Source of the DNA: Ochotona curzoniae
Taxonomy: Eukaryota; Chordata; Mammalia; Lagomorpha; Ochotonidae
Length of the DNA stretch: 64,000 nt
Assembly: GCF_017591425.1 (NCBI RefSeq)
Contig: NW_024466599.1
Coordinates: 28,620,001-28,684,000, forward strand
Direction of reading: 5' to 3'
The notes beneath the pieces are model-generated. The model saw only the letters and a program-made list of their open reading frames with translations, did not search any database and was not told where the DNA came from. The position numbers and the translations under genes are program-made. Shown here in pieces: positions 49,088-60,684 of this stretch. The number at the start of each line of letters is the position of its first letter. The first letter of the stretch is position 1.

Positions 49088-49442
49088 TAAATTTAGGATT
49101 TTTTAAGGATTTATTTATTTTTATTGGAAAGTCAGATATACAGAGAGGAGGAGAGACAGAGAGGAAGATCTTCCGTCCGATGATTCACTCCCTCAAGTGA
49201 CAGCAATGGCAGGTGCTGTGCCAATCTGAAGTCAGGAGCCAGGAGCTCTTCCAGGTCTCCCATGCTGGTGCAGGGTCCCAAGGCTTTGGGCCATCCTGGA
49301 CTGCTTTCCCAGGCCACAAGCAGGGAGCTGGATGGAAGTGGAGCTGCTGGGATTAGAACCGGCGACCATATGGGATCCTGGTGCGTTCAAGGCAATGACT
49401 TCAACCACTACGCTTAGTGCCGGGCCCTAAATTTAGGATTTT
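49088..49442 (-). mobile_element. Young CSINE with 15-bp target-site duplication
   Basis: TAAATTTAGGATTTT occurs at 49088-49102 and at 49428-49442 and brackets a well-preserved full-length minus copy ending in 'gtgccgggccc'. It is among the least diverged copies in the window. Confidence 0.95.
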
Positions 49443-49714
49443 AATTGAGGAGTTGAAACATGCAAAAAATCCAAAGGATTTGAGCATCACTAATTTTATG
49501 TGGCAGTTTAGGTATTTGGTGCTTTGATTTTTGCATCCCTTTGTGAATTCCCAAGTTTGAACATAAAACTTCAATTCTCAGAGAGAGGGATTTTAATTTA
49601 TACACAATTTGGACTAAAAGAGGCATATTAGCAGTTACTGTTACAAATTTCAAGTCTGGAGGAAAGAAACATCTTTGCCTTTCAGATTAAATGATCAAGG
49701 ATTCTCTTAACAAC

Positions 49715-50052
49715 ATTTATTAACTGGGCCCAACATGATGGCTCAGTGGCTAAACACCTTTCACACACCAGGACTCTAGATCGGTACCAGTTCAAGCCCT
49801 GAATGCTCTACTTTCCTTCGAGCTCCCTGCTTGTGCCTGGGAAAGCAGTAGAGGATAGCCCAAAGCCTTGGGACCCTGCATGGGACACCTGGAAGTAGCT
49901 CCTGGCTCCTGGCTTCAGATTGGCTCAGTTCTGGCCATTATGGCCACTTGGGGAATGAACCAGCAGATGGATGTTCTTTCTTTCTGTCTCTCCTCTCTGT
50001 AAACTGATTTTCCAACAAAATAAGTATTTTAAAAATATATATATTTATTAAC
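49715..50052 (+). mobile_element. CSINE with 10-bp target-site duplication
   Basis: ATTTATTAAC at 49715-49724 and 50043-50052 brackets a plus copy from 'tgggcccaacatgatggctc' to 'tttccaacaaaataagtatt'. It stands in inverted orientation to the copy at 49088-49442. Confidence 0.9.
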
Positions 50053-50054
50053 CA

Positions 50055-51235
50055 CCTTCTATACAGAAGAACTTTTACTGCTTCCCCAAATCTATGCATG
50101 CAGACCACCAAGTGTGGGCCGTATACTTGGAATAATAGCAATTCCTGGCCTGATGTTTGGAGTGTAGCAGAAGATGGGAATGTCTTATAATGGACAATGT
50201 GCATTTCTTTTCTCCCTAGGGGAGCTAACTGGGACATATCACATAGAATGTACTTTTATTTCTCAGTATTTTTGCATAGATCACTCATAGCAACTTTCTA
50301 ATAAGATTGCCTCTTAATAGTACATCTTTTTCACTCCTTTATTACTATCATGAATTATAGTGTGTGCTGCATATTTTAGAAGGGATCAATGAATTAAAAA
50401 AGAAAAATGATGAGACTTCTCTCAGAAATTTTTTGACCTGGTATATAACAGCATAATTATTCAATAGATGTATTTCTCAAGTAGAAACCATAATACTGGC
50501 TATTTTTTTTTCCTACTTTTTACTGTTGAATATTATGGCTAGTGATGAATTAGGCTTATGATGCTAGAATGATATGAAGGAAAAATGAAAGAAAAAAGAA
50601 TGGAGGAATGAGTGAGGCGTGAGGGAAGGAAGGAGAAGATGGAAAACCATAGTTATCTTAGAATTGCACCTATGACAAACAAGGCATCTACACTTCTTTA
50701 GTATTTAAAAAATATTCAAAATAATGAACTTACTGGCCAACGTGATGCTTTCAGTTTATTTTAGTAGGCTAAGCTGCTCTGTGCCTGAAGCAAGCATCAT
50801 GTTTCCAATCTCTTAAAAACGAGAAAACCTCACATTGTGGTCCCGGGTTATGACCTGAGGTGGTCCCTGTGGTCCCTGTTCCTGGAACTCTCTGCCGACA
50901 CGCGAATAAATCAATTCAATTGTCTCTGTTTTGGGTTATTTATCTGTAAAATGAGCCAATTGTTTGTTTCCCTGGATCCTTGTTTTTATTTTACATTATT
51001 AAAAAAGGTTTTTTTGGAGGGGGGGGTCACTTAAGCAATGTTTCAAGAATAATCACTCCACTTTGAGGCAGCATCCAAATGTAATAGACCCTCAGCCTTC
51101 TGTTGAGGACAGAAGAGGTGGTGTGGACCGTTGCTGTCCTCTGGTTGAAGATGCAATTATCTTTTTCTGTACTCTGTACACTTAAGCCACTAGTAACTTG
51201 CCCTTGTCTTGAACTGCCGGTTTCAATAGATGTGT
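50055..51235. other. Unique DNA, no recognised feature
   Basis: AT-rich sequence with a purine-rich stretch at about 50575-50645. No repeat family or gene recognised. Confidence 0.5.
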
Positions 51236-51237
51236 GA

Positions 51238-51239
<2 letters not shown>

Positions 51240-51297
<58 letters not shown>
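51240..51297. repeat. (GT)n microsatellite
   Basis: About 28 uninterrupted TG units. Confidence 0.97.
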
Positions 51298-51300
<3 letters not shown>

Positions 51301-51866
51301 AAGAGGTACTGGGAGATTTGGCCAACACAGGCAATAATTGCAAAGACACTGGGTAGTAAAGTTTCCTGAGACCCACAAAGTGCTGAACCCTTTATTCCTC
51401 AGCCTTGGTGTGATTTTCTGTGTTGTAGTTCCCAGGGCTTTTCAGGCGCCTTTTTAACTGTAGCTTGGAGAAAGACCACTTGGCCTAAGTGAGTCAAGAA
51501 CTTCTCAAAAAAGGGTTTGTGTTGACAGTTATTAGTATTCCTGGCTGTCTCCAGGGACCACAGATGGTGGCATCAAATTGTGAAAATTCGGTGGTGCAGC
51601 TTTTGTAGAGATGTTTTACTTTCTTTATTTCTGCCTTATAAATAACTCTATCCTAAAAGAAAGGAAAGGAAGAGGGACATTGAGGCAAGGAGATGGAGAG
51701 TGAGGGAAATGTGGTTATCTTAGAACTGTCTCTATAAAATACATGAAATCTGTTCTCTTTATAAAAAATGGAAAAGAATCTCTGTCCTGTTTATTGATTT
51801 CAGTTCTGACTTGGCAGGTAGTACTACAGACTCATTTTCTTCCAGTTTTTCTAATCAGTTCAGTTT

Positions 51867-51894
51867 CTCTCTCTCCCTCTCTCTCTCTCTGTGT

Positions 51895-51957
<63 letters not shown>
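51867..51957. repeat. (CT)n-(AC)n microsatellite
   Basis: CT-rich tract at 51867-51898 followed by about 29 AC units at 51899-51957. Confidence 0.97.
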
Positions 51958-51959
<2 letters not shown>

Positions 51960-53505
51960 CTCTGCAGCATTCTAGCCAACCCAAGGATCTTTGTGCTTTT
52001 CTGTCTCCATATTGCTGAAGCCAACTCAACGCAATCTTACAGATTTGAAAGCCCTAACAAGTTACAATATATATTTTGTATTTAGAAATACAAACATTTG
52101 TGAAAATGATTTAAAGAAACACAAGTTAATCAGATGCATTATACATTTACAAATCTATGATTTTGTAGAACTGGAAAAAAAACAGGCTTTTTTTCACTGA
52201 TTTTTTTTTCATTGAAAAGTCTCTCATGAATATGAAGTATATTTTTTCTTTTTTAATAAGAACTAAACTGACAGACTTCAAAGGATCTTGGTAACAGCCT
52301 TTTTTAATATAATTGTTATACTCTGATGAACTTTCTGAAGGAAATTTATATCAATGTCCTTGGTCACTGCATGTCTTCCATGACTAACCGATATTAAACT
52401 TGGGGGAAACTTAAGCATATCACTCTTTTAGACCAATAAATCAGAATTTGCAAGTGGTTAAGTGGCTATTGTTGAATAAACTGTGTTATGAATGACTTTT
52501 GACTGAATCTTGTGTGTTTTTTGAGGCGGGAAATCAATTTTAAATCACTATATTTTTCAAATAAATATTCAAGAGCTTCAGGATTTGTATATATTATATG
52601 TAAACTTAAAGTTTAGACTTAAAATATTTCTTTGTCTGATCATTTATTTAGCTTATAGACATAATAATTGTTCCATGACAGATTGAACTCTGGTTTTCAA
52701 ATATAGCTCTTATGTGCTTATTGTAAATCTCAGGTTTAGGGATTTTATAAATATTTTGTACACTACTTTCTCTGTCAAGTTATTCTCTACAGATAAGAGG
52801 GTAAGGGCTCTGTGGGTCCTACCAAAATCCCTAAAGAAGTTTCCTATCTTGTTTGGAAAAAGAAAATATTCCAGGGGCAATAAGCAAGCCTTTTCCATAA
52901 TTACCTCTTATAACAGTTTATTTCTAAATGGAAATAGATAACTTCTAAATCTGAGAACAAATGGCTCCACGTTAGATACAGAAGTTCTCGGCTGTCTTAG
53001 CATGTGCAGATTCATGGCCAACATTTGAAAAATCATCACTGTCAGGAGAAAAACACTAGCTCACTCTGCACCCCTTGTTTCGTCTCTTTGCAGGGGTTCA
53101 CTTAGCAGCGTTGCAACTGCTTGTCCTCACTTCCCGTTCAGTAGACTGATAATGAACGTACCAGAGCAATTTTTTGTGACACCACAATCTGGTGATAGAG
53201 CTACAAAATCTAAGCACCCACGAGAAGGTTTTATTGCGACATGATTGTACTGCTTCATGGGAAAAACATAGAACAAGAAAAAATGGTAGGTAAAAACTGC
53301 ATACATCTGTTGTTGTCCTCAGATAAGATTCTCATTTTGTCTGTGTGTCAGTAGAAATGCCACAAGTATTTAATCTTTAGAAACAAAGAAAGCCACACGA
53401 AATATCGAAAGAGGAAGCCAGCAGTTGCTCTCTTCCCCAAATGTGACCTGCTTATTGCTGGGAAAAATCAGGCTGTGTGCTGTGTTGCAATGTTTGTAGA
53501 CTTCC
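51960..53505. other. AT-rich unique DNA
   Basis: No family repeat or gene recognised. Confidence 0.5.
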
Positions 53506-53509
53506 AGAA

Positions 53510-54275
53510 TTCATAGGTTGAAACCCCAAGGTGATGGTTTTAAGAGGCTAGGTTTGGGCCCAGCACAATGGCTCATTGGCTAAATCCTCTTTGCACAGGT
53601 TGGGATCCCATATAGGTGCTAATTCGTGTCCCAGCTACTCCACTTCCCTTCCAGCTCCCTGTTGGTGGTCTGGGAAAGCAGTAGAGGATGGCCCAAAGCC
53701 TTGGGACCCTGCACCCACATGGGAATCCTAAAAGAAGCTCCTGTCTCTTAGCTTTGGATCAAGCTCAGCTCTGACTATTATGGCCATTTGGCCACCTGGA
53801 CACTTGGAGAGTGAAGCAGTAGATAGAAAATCTTTATCTCTCCTTCTCTGTAAATCTGCCCTTCCAAAACAAAGAAACAAACATAAACCTTAAAAAAACT
53901 GGAGAGGCTAGGATTTTGCGGCATGCTTGACTTTAAGAGCTCTCACCTCATGAACTAGTTGGTCCCCCAATAAAGACAGCATCCTGTGAGAAGCAGTGGG
54001 TTCCTGCCACCATCCTGGGAGAGTTGTATTATGTCCTCTAGCTCCCATCTTCAGCCAGATCCAACCAAACTATTACAGACATTTGGAGATAAATGGCTCC
54101 TTGGGTTTATCTCCCACTCTCAAAAAGTCAACCTCCATACACCAAATCCACCAGGATCTTGAACTTGGGTTTCCAGCCTTCAGAACTGAGAAAAATAAAC
54201 TTCCATTTGTACTAACCTTCTGCTTATGGTATTTGGCTTATAGTAGCCTGAGCAATTAGAATGTGACCCTGGCTT
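53510..54275 (+). repeat. LTR remnant (MaLR-like) split by a CSINE
   Basis: The left part 'gttgaaaccccaaggtgatggttttaagagg' and the right part ('cacctcatgaactagttgg', 'ccagccttcagaactgagaaaaataaacttcc', 'tatggtatttggcttatagtagcctgagcaat') together follow the order of an old mammalian MaLR-type solo LTR. Non-coding and heavily diverged. The exact family cannot be named by eye. Confidence 0.5.
53545..53912 (+). mobile_element. CSINE inserted in the LTR remnant
   Basis: AGAGGCTAGG at about 53543-53552 and 53903-53912 is the target-site duplication. The body runs from 'gggcccagcacaatggctc' to the A-rich end before 'ctggagaggc'. It includes 'gtctgggaaagcagtagagg'. Confidence 0.9.
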
Positions 54276-54731
54276 TAGGTCAAAGAGGTTGAGTGTATTG
54301 GTTGAATTATGATCAACTCAAGGTCATACTTTTCCAGAAGGTTCAAGGTATGTGGACAGCTTCACATAAGCACTTCTTTTCTGGGTTCACATTTCACCAG
54401 GAATGAATGAACTCACTGGTATGCTACAAGGTGAAGTCCATGATATTGTGCAGACCAATGACCAGTTCCTGAAGCATCTGAGACCAGCAACCACTACTTA
54501 TAAACATGATCTAATCTTAGGCTTTGAAGAGATTTGTTAGCATCCATAACTGCACAGATATTTAAACACAAGTGCCTAAAAATACAAAAGATCACAAGCA
54601 GAACCTTTTAATCACACTGAAGTCCTTTAGTATGTGAAATGGAGAGGAGTGCATTCTTTTGTCTTTAGAGAAATTAGCACTGAAAAGTAGGGAGTCATCC
54701 ATCTACAGAATCTTTCTCTAAAAGGAGATCA

Positions 54732-54733
<2 letters not shown>

Positions 54734-54777
<44 letters not shown>

Positions 54778-54780
54778 CGT
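54734..54780. repeat. (TG)n(CG)n alternating purine-pyrimidine tract
   Basis: About 18 TG units run straight into five CG units and a final TG-like step. Confidence 0.97.
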
Positions 54781-54989
54781 GCAGGCACTGGGGCTTTCAC
54801 ACATTCAAGTAATGTCTAAAAAATATAAATCACCATGAGTAGGAATGGATGTAGAAAAAAGAGGACAATTGTCCCATTCGGAAGCATTTCATATCATGAC
54901 AATGCAAAAATTTAAACCTGGAGTATTACTTGACATGCACATAATTTTGGATTTACTTGGAAGCAGTGAAATGTTAATAATGACAAGAT

Positions 54990-55205
54990 AGACTTTAGAT
55001 TTATCCAGAGCTGGATTTACTTCCTTGACACATATCAGCTGTGTAATTTCATGCAAAATTATTTAAACTGCTGGGATTTCTTTTTTTATACATATAAAAA
55101 CAGGAAGGTCATGTCTCTTGCAGAATTACTATAAAAATTCAACCAAAGTTCTGGAGGATCTAGCAGAGTATGTGCAGCGGACTGTCAGTAACCATTAATC
55201 CCCTT
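54990..55205 (+). repeat. Possible MIR remnant, plus
   Basis: 'agagctggatttacttccttgacacatatcagctgtgtaatttcatgcaaaattatttaaactgc' follows the MIR order 'ctctgccacttactagctgtgtgacc... ttacttaacc'. Diverged. Confidence 0.45.
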
Positions 55206-56119
55206 CCTCTCCACTAAAACAGTACCATGGTTTGGGCTAATGAGTTCTCATACTGTAAAGAATTGTTATAACTGTTACCTCATGGGTAGGGGTGGAAACT
55301 GAAATAATTTGCTTATTATTTAAAAAAAAAATCTAACATTGAATCCTAGTGAAACCTTTTCAGGCCAATTTTCGCATATTGAAAAATGAGATCTTGATTC
55401 TTCATTTTCTAATTTTTTCCTGTGTCTGCCAAAATTCTGAGCATTATCTATTGTAGATAAGTCGCATGAAAGGAGGACCTTTTTCTAATTTCTCCTTAGC
55501 TTTTTGGTTGGTTATTTCTGAATCAGAATTGTGTAGCTTAGAATCGGGATTTCAGAATTGTAAGAGATCCTACACAAGGGTAGGTAAGCTTTCAGATGCA
55601 TTATAATTACTGATAACATGGAGATGCCCATTCTGCAAGTGGAGGCCACAGACCCTACACTCAATTAATTTTCTTGTTTTTAGTATTATTGCTCATTACA
55701 CTCTATGTTGTGTCTTCCCCTCTTTACAAAGTTTTATATCTCTGGCCCATTGGGTATTGTTGACTCTAGGTACACTAATTTCACACACTTTTTAAAACAA
55801 ATGACTCAGTTATTTCTGAGTGGGTCAGGCCCCTCTACAGATGGAGTACAGCTTTCTTAGCAGCTGCTTAATTGACTTCCCTCCCAGTGCAGTCATTGAA
55901 AGCTTTTGATTCAGTGCAGAATTGCCAGGGAAGGCCTGAACTTTGTAGGCACTGAAGCTTAAACAATTTGGGTTCTACTCCAAGAAAATCAACAGAAAAC
56001 AACTTTCCTTTGGCCCTGTTGCCAAGTATCTGATGGTGTGAACATACTGCTGAGAGCTTCTCCAAAGACTGCGAAGGGGCCATATAAAGTGGGTCCCTGG
56101 GTATCAGCTTCAGCAACTC

Positions 56120-56320
56120 CACAGTATATCCATTTCTGAGTACCAACCTTAACGACCTGTCCCTGTTGTATGGGATAAAGGAACTGAGCATTGGAGACTG
56201 ACTACCTTGGCTGTGGCTGCACAGAGGACAGGCAATGAACCTGGGATCTATGTCCAGGTAGCCTGAGTACAAAGCCTTTGCTCTCTTCACTGTGACAGCA
56301 TAATGCCTTCTACACAAGCT
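56120..56320 (-). repeat. Possible MIR remnant, minus
   Basis: 'gataaaggaactgagcattggagactgactaccttggctgtggctgcacagaggacaggcaatgaacctggg' follows antisense MIR order. A 152-codon open frame over it is not gene-like. Confidence 0.45.
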
Positions 56321-56329
56321 TCTCATTTT

Positions 56330-56935
56330 CTAAAACTCACAGAAAAAGAATCTTTCTCCTTATTTCCATTACATGAGCCACAGTTAACACTAAGCAGACA
56401 AAATAACACAATACGATGATAAGTTTAATTTTGAGACTGTCATCGGTGTTATTATCTTGTTTATTCATATATATTAAGACCTAAATTCAAACTCACAAAT
56501 GATCACAAAATATATAAATTGAGAGTTATTAATAACAGTAATATGAATGTGAATAAAATATATAATAAAGAAAGAAAAATCTGAGTATTAAAGCAAAACA
56601 TGTTCTTTCCTGACTCTAATCAGCTTGTAAGTCTAATAACCATAGATGAGTGGAGAGGGTAGAACAGGTGACATCCATGAGTTTGAAACAGCATGGGAAG
56701 TTGTGCAAAGCTTTGGGATCCAGACAGAAAAGAAAGCACAATTCTATCTTCTGTGAGAGCACGGTTATTTTGAATGAAGCTGAACAAAGCAAAAAACACA
56801 AAAACCTTGTGGCACAGTTTGCTAACTGTCTAGTCTAACACACTTTTGGTGACAGACCCTCAATTGTAGTTGTTTAGACTGCAATGCAGTAAAATGTGTC
56901 CACTTTATGTATGCCATTATGTCAGCCTGTGATGT
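56330..56935. other. Unique AT-rich DNA
   Basis: No repeat or gene recognised. Confidence 0.45.
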
Positions 56936-56937
56936 TT

Positions 56938-57235
56938 TTAAAATTTTTAATGTTTTACTTTTACAATTTCCAACTATGTGAAAGACAGAGAAAATTAGGG
57001 AGAGGTTGACAGAAGAGAGAGAAAAGAGGGAGAAGGAAGAGAGAAATAATCTTCTATCATCAACTGGTTCACTCCTCCAGATGCTCGTGATAGTCAGGGT
57101 TGGACCAGGCTGAAGCCAGGAACTTCATATGGGTCTCGCATGCGGGTCATAGGGACCACAGGATTTGAGCCACCACCTGCTGTCTCAGTGAACATATGAG
57201 CAGCAGCAAGTTGGATGAGAGGAAATATAGTTGGG
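56938..57235 (-). mobile_element. Older CSINE, minus, diverged
   Basis: Recognised by 'aataatcttctatcatcaactggttcactcc', 'ggttggaccaggctgaagccaggaac', 'gggtctcgcatgcgggtc' and 'gagccaccacctgctgtctc'. Confidence 0.7.
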
Positions 57236-57239
57236 CCAG

Positions 57240-58055
57240 GATAGTTGCTCTTATATTTCAGAGGAAAACACATAATAAAAACAAAATATTCATAGCTTCT
57301 TCTCAGGAAGACACTCTAAATAATAAGACACTCAATATTTTTTGATACATGGACTGCCTTGATACCATACCAATGGCACATTCTGGTGAGCTATGATCAT
57401 ATGCATACATATGATATCATGCATATATACGGAATGCTTATTTGGAAATATAAAGTACATTCTTTTCTAGAGATGGATGAAGTGGTGTAGAAGGTGGTGG
57501 CATATTTTGGACACAGAAACAGAGTTGTACATTATTGAATCAATGCTAATGGTGAAAGATCAGTCACATTAAAATAAAATTACCTTTGGGGATGGATAAT
57601 AATAAATGAGTTAAATGACTTGAAGGCCTGCTCTTCAGAAAAATGAGTTTTGGTTTTCAGTGAATAAATTAGAGTATTTAAAAGGGAATTAATTGCTTAC
57701 CAATTGCTTATTGAATGTCTGTTAAGTTATAAATACCACAAAAATGATTTATAGACTAAATATACCTCAGCAGTAATTTCTATATTAATGATTCACATCC
57801 AAACAGTTGCCATAAAGCTTTAGTATGCTGCTTTAAATATAATCTAAATTTTCTAAATGTAATTATTCATCTGCAGGACATATACTTTTATCATATGCAT
57901 ATTACTTGATTATTTCTTTATTGGAAAGTATATTTCATATATTATGTCAAAATATATATAAAACACATAACTAGTAGAAGTATTAATTACATATGTAGCA
58001 TACTCCTATGATAGCATATACTTTGTTTTGTCTGTATCAATACATTTCATCTTAC
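57240..58055. other. AT-rich DNA
   Basis: Nothing recognised apart from short palindromic AT-rich strings near 57396-57425. Confidence 0.45.
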
Positions 58056-58069
58056 GCATTTGTACATAT

Positions 58070-58345
58070 TCTCTGTACAATGTTTACAATTTGCTGGCTC
58101 TTTTCTGATCCCTCTTCAAAGCTCTGATCAGATATCAGCTCCCAGAGGAAACTTTTCCTGATTAGACCATGTCCCTGTCACAACCTGTACTCCCCATAAC
58201 CGGGATGAATGCAGATCACAGCTTGTATTTAATATCTAGCTGTGCAACTAGAGTGTGAGCTCATCAGGGGGAGAGAATCACTCCTCCAATGTTCCCAGGA
58301 TCCAGCATAATGTCTCACACAGAGTAGGTGTATCTAGCATATTGT
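58070..58345 (+). repeat. L2 LINE 3' end remnant
   Basis: 'gatcagatatcagctcccagaggaaacttttcctgattagacc', 'tagagtgtgagctcatcaggggg' and 'ccaggatccagcataatgtctcacacagagtaggtg' follow the order of the mammalian L2 3' end. Confidence 0.65.
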
Positions 58346-59039
58346 GTGGTCCAAATGAGGCACCCATGAATAAGTATATTTAATAAATAATAGTTGAGCA
58401 TCTGTTTCATGCTTGGTTTAACTGTGTTTGTTACTTAATTGCCATAGTTGGTTTGGGTGGGGGGATGGAGCCCAAACTGATCATAGGCCTCCTCTGTGAT
58501 TGCTGATTTGAAATTCTAGGACCCTTAATAATTTTCTTATATTCATGAAAAAAAAAATAATGTTATTGTCTGCTATGTGTGAAGCTAAACTTGCCTTCCA
58601 AATCTTCCCTTCATTTGATAGCTTGCTACCTCCTCCCGCAACTAACTGTATGTGCCCATTTATATGTGCACATTCTCTCTACAGCAAAACATCCTTTTCA
58701 GGGAGGGACGAGAGCAGAGTGAAAAGTATTGCTGTGCTCCTAAACCTGTATCCTGAAGTGCATGAAACTTGTTCACCTTATATAAATAATTTAAAGAATC
58801 TGTTTCCTTCAGTGAGATACCTGAGAATCAGTTCTCTTGATGTTTTAAAACATTTAAACTCTAAAGACCCAAGATTCCTTGCCAGGAAGGTCATTTTCCA
58901 TATTCCTTAAATTATTTAAAATATGAAATATTTTGTCCTGCAGATGCCGATTTTTGGCCTCGGAACAAAATTCTCAGTTTTCGCAAGATGGCCCTTTCCA
59001 CCTTGTAAGGAAGTATTTATTGCTTTCTAAGTAGATTTT

Positions 59040-59460
59040 GTTGTTTTACGAAGTTATTTGTTTGAGATTCAGAGAGAAAGAACAAAGAACTGCTATCTGC
59101 TGGTTCACTTTTCTTTCTTCTTTTTAATCCTTTCTCTACATTTGATTTTTATTTTTCATGATATAGTTCCATAGGCTCAAGGAATTCCCCTTCTATCCTC
59201 CTCATTCCCCTTATTCCCCACTGTTCTCCACTCCTTGCAAGGTCTGGGATTGGAAGTGGATTGGATCAAAATGTGGAATCAAGAATACTGTTTAGATCTT
59301 TCACATGAATGGCAGAAGAGAATTACTTGAGCTACCCTGCTGTCTCCTGGGATTTGCTAGAGCAGGAAGCTGAAAGTCAGAGCTGCAGCCCAGTTTTTCA
59401 CCTAGAAACTGCAGTGCAGACTGTGGGGATTTCAACTATGCTAAATACCCAGTCCTCAAA
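59040..59460 (-). mobile_element. Older CSINE, minus, split by an L1 3'UTR piece
   Basis: The left half ends 'aactgctatctgctggttcact' at about 59110. The right half resumes at about 59235 with 'gcaaggtctggg' and continues to 'cttgagctaccctgctgtctcctggga' and 'aggaagctgaaagtcagagc'. Confidence 0.55.
59112..59232 (-). mobile_element. Short L1 3'UTR fragment nested in a CSINE
   Basis: 'tttttcatgatatagttccataggctcaaggaattccccttctatcctcc' matches, with changes, the start of the minus-strand L1 3' region at 6870-6930. Borders are approximate. Confidence 0.55.
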
Positions 59461-59464
59461 TACA

Positions 59465-60335
59465 TGTAAATAATCATAGTTCCTTCACCGAAGTTCTTCC
59501 CAGGTATTCTGATTTGCTGTTAATTTTTATTTTATTAACACTCGTAAAATGTTGTATTCAATGTGACCAGAGCAATCCCCATATCATCAATGAATGGTGG
59601 ACATTTTTCCTTAGTTGAGAATCCTAGGATTCAATATAAACTTCCTAGCAGTTTTTCCCAAGACCACTGGCCATAATAAAAGTTTTCATTAGTTAGGTTG
59701 TAATCAATACCGCAGAGAAATTGAGTGGTACAATAACTGGCTAAGGTATGCTATATTTTATCAATTCATTTGCTTTCATAAATGTCAATGATAATGAGTT
59801 CATTGACCATTGCTCTGGAGTGATCCAAACATCTGCTGTACCTCCTCCACTTTGCAAGGCTGACAGTGCAAAGCAACAAGGTTGTTTACACCACAGGTTT
59901 GTAACAAAAGTGATTAACTTTATTAAACAATGTTAGGTGGAAAATTACACTGAAGATTGTAGACAAAGAATTTTCAAAATGACTATATTCTTGGCCAACA
60001 CACAAGGTAACATCCATGAGCAAACATTAAAAAAAAATCAGTGGAATCGGGAAAGCAGGTTCAAGAAATGTTAATGAGATTTCTTATTGGTATCACCCTG
60101 CTGTATCTTATATTCTGTACTCTGATGGAAATTGCATCAAGTCCATTTTGAAAAGAAATCGGCATTAACCAACCCAATAGTGTTTAAATGTCTCCTTTCT
60201 TTATTTTCAATTATTTAATCAGCAACATGTATTTTTGTACTGGAAATATAGCTGCTTATCAAATTGCCAATGGTGAAAACATATTATTGGGCTTTGCTGA
60301 AAAAGTGACATTTAACATGAAAGATGTATGATGCA
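59465..60335. other. AT-rich DNA, no recognised feature
   Basis: Short open frames only. No repeat family recognised. Confidence 0.45.
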
Positions 60336-60339
60336 GAAG

Positions 60340-60680
60340 TAGGGACCAGCACTTCAGGTTAAACTGTCACCTGATGTGTTGGCATCCCATACGGATGCCT
60401 GTTTGAGTCCCAGGTGCTCAACTTATGATCCAGTGTCCTGTTAACCTGCCGAGGAAAGCATCAGAATGTGGTTCAAGTGCCTGATATCCTGCACTCATGT
60501 AGGAGACCCAGAAGAATCTCCTGGATCCTGGCTTCAGCCTGGTCCACTCTAGCCTGTTGCAGCCATTGCAGCAGTGAATCAGTGAATCAAAGATTTCTCT
60601 CTCTCTCTCTCTCTCTGTGTCTTTCTATCTCTCCCTGTCTCTGTACTTCTGACTTCCAAATAAATAAATAAATAAATAAA
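60340..60680 (+). mobile_element. CSINE, plus, older subfamily with CT-rich section
   Basis: Contains 'tgttggcatcccatacggatgcctgtttgagtccc', a (CT)n section at 60596-60616 and the tail 'ccaaataaataaataaataaataaa'. Confidence 0.85.
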
Positions 60681-60684
60681 ATGT

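Noticed and set aside
51832..52029. Val/Cys repeat peptide over the (AC)n tract.
   Set aside because: Microsatellite translation.
55868..56326. A 152-codon minus-strand open frame.
   Set aside because: Overlaps a probable MIR remnant and shows no recognisable protein features.
57390..57430. AT-rich palindromic strings (ATCATATG...CATATGAT).
   Set aside because: Short and expected by chance in AT-rich DNA. No further structure around it.
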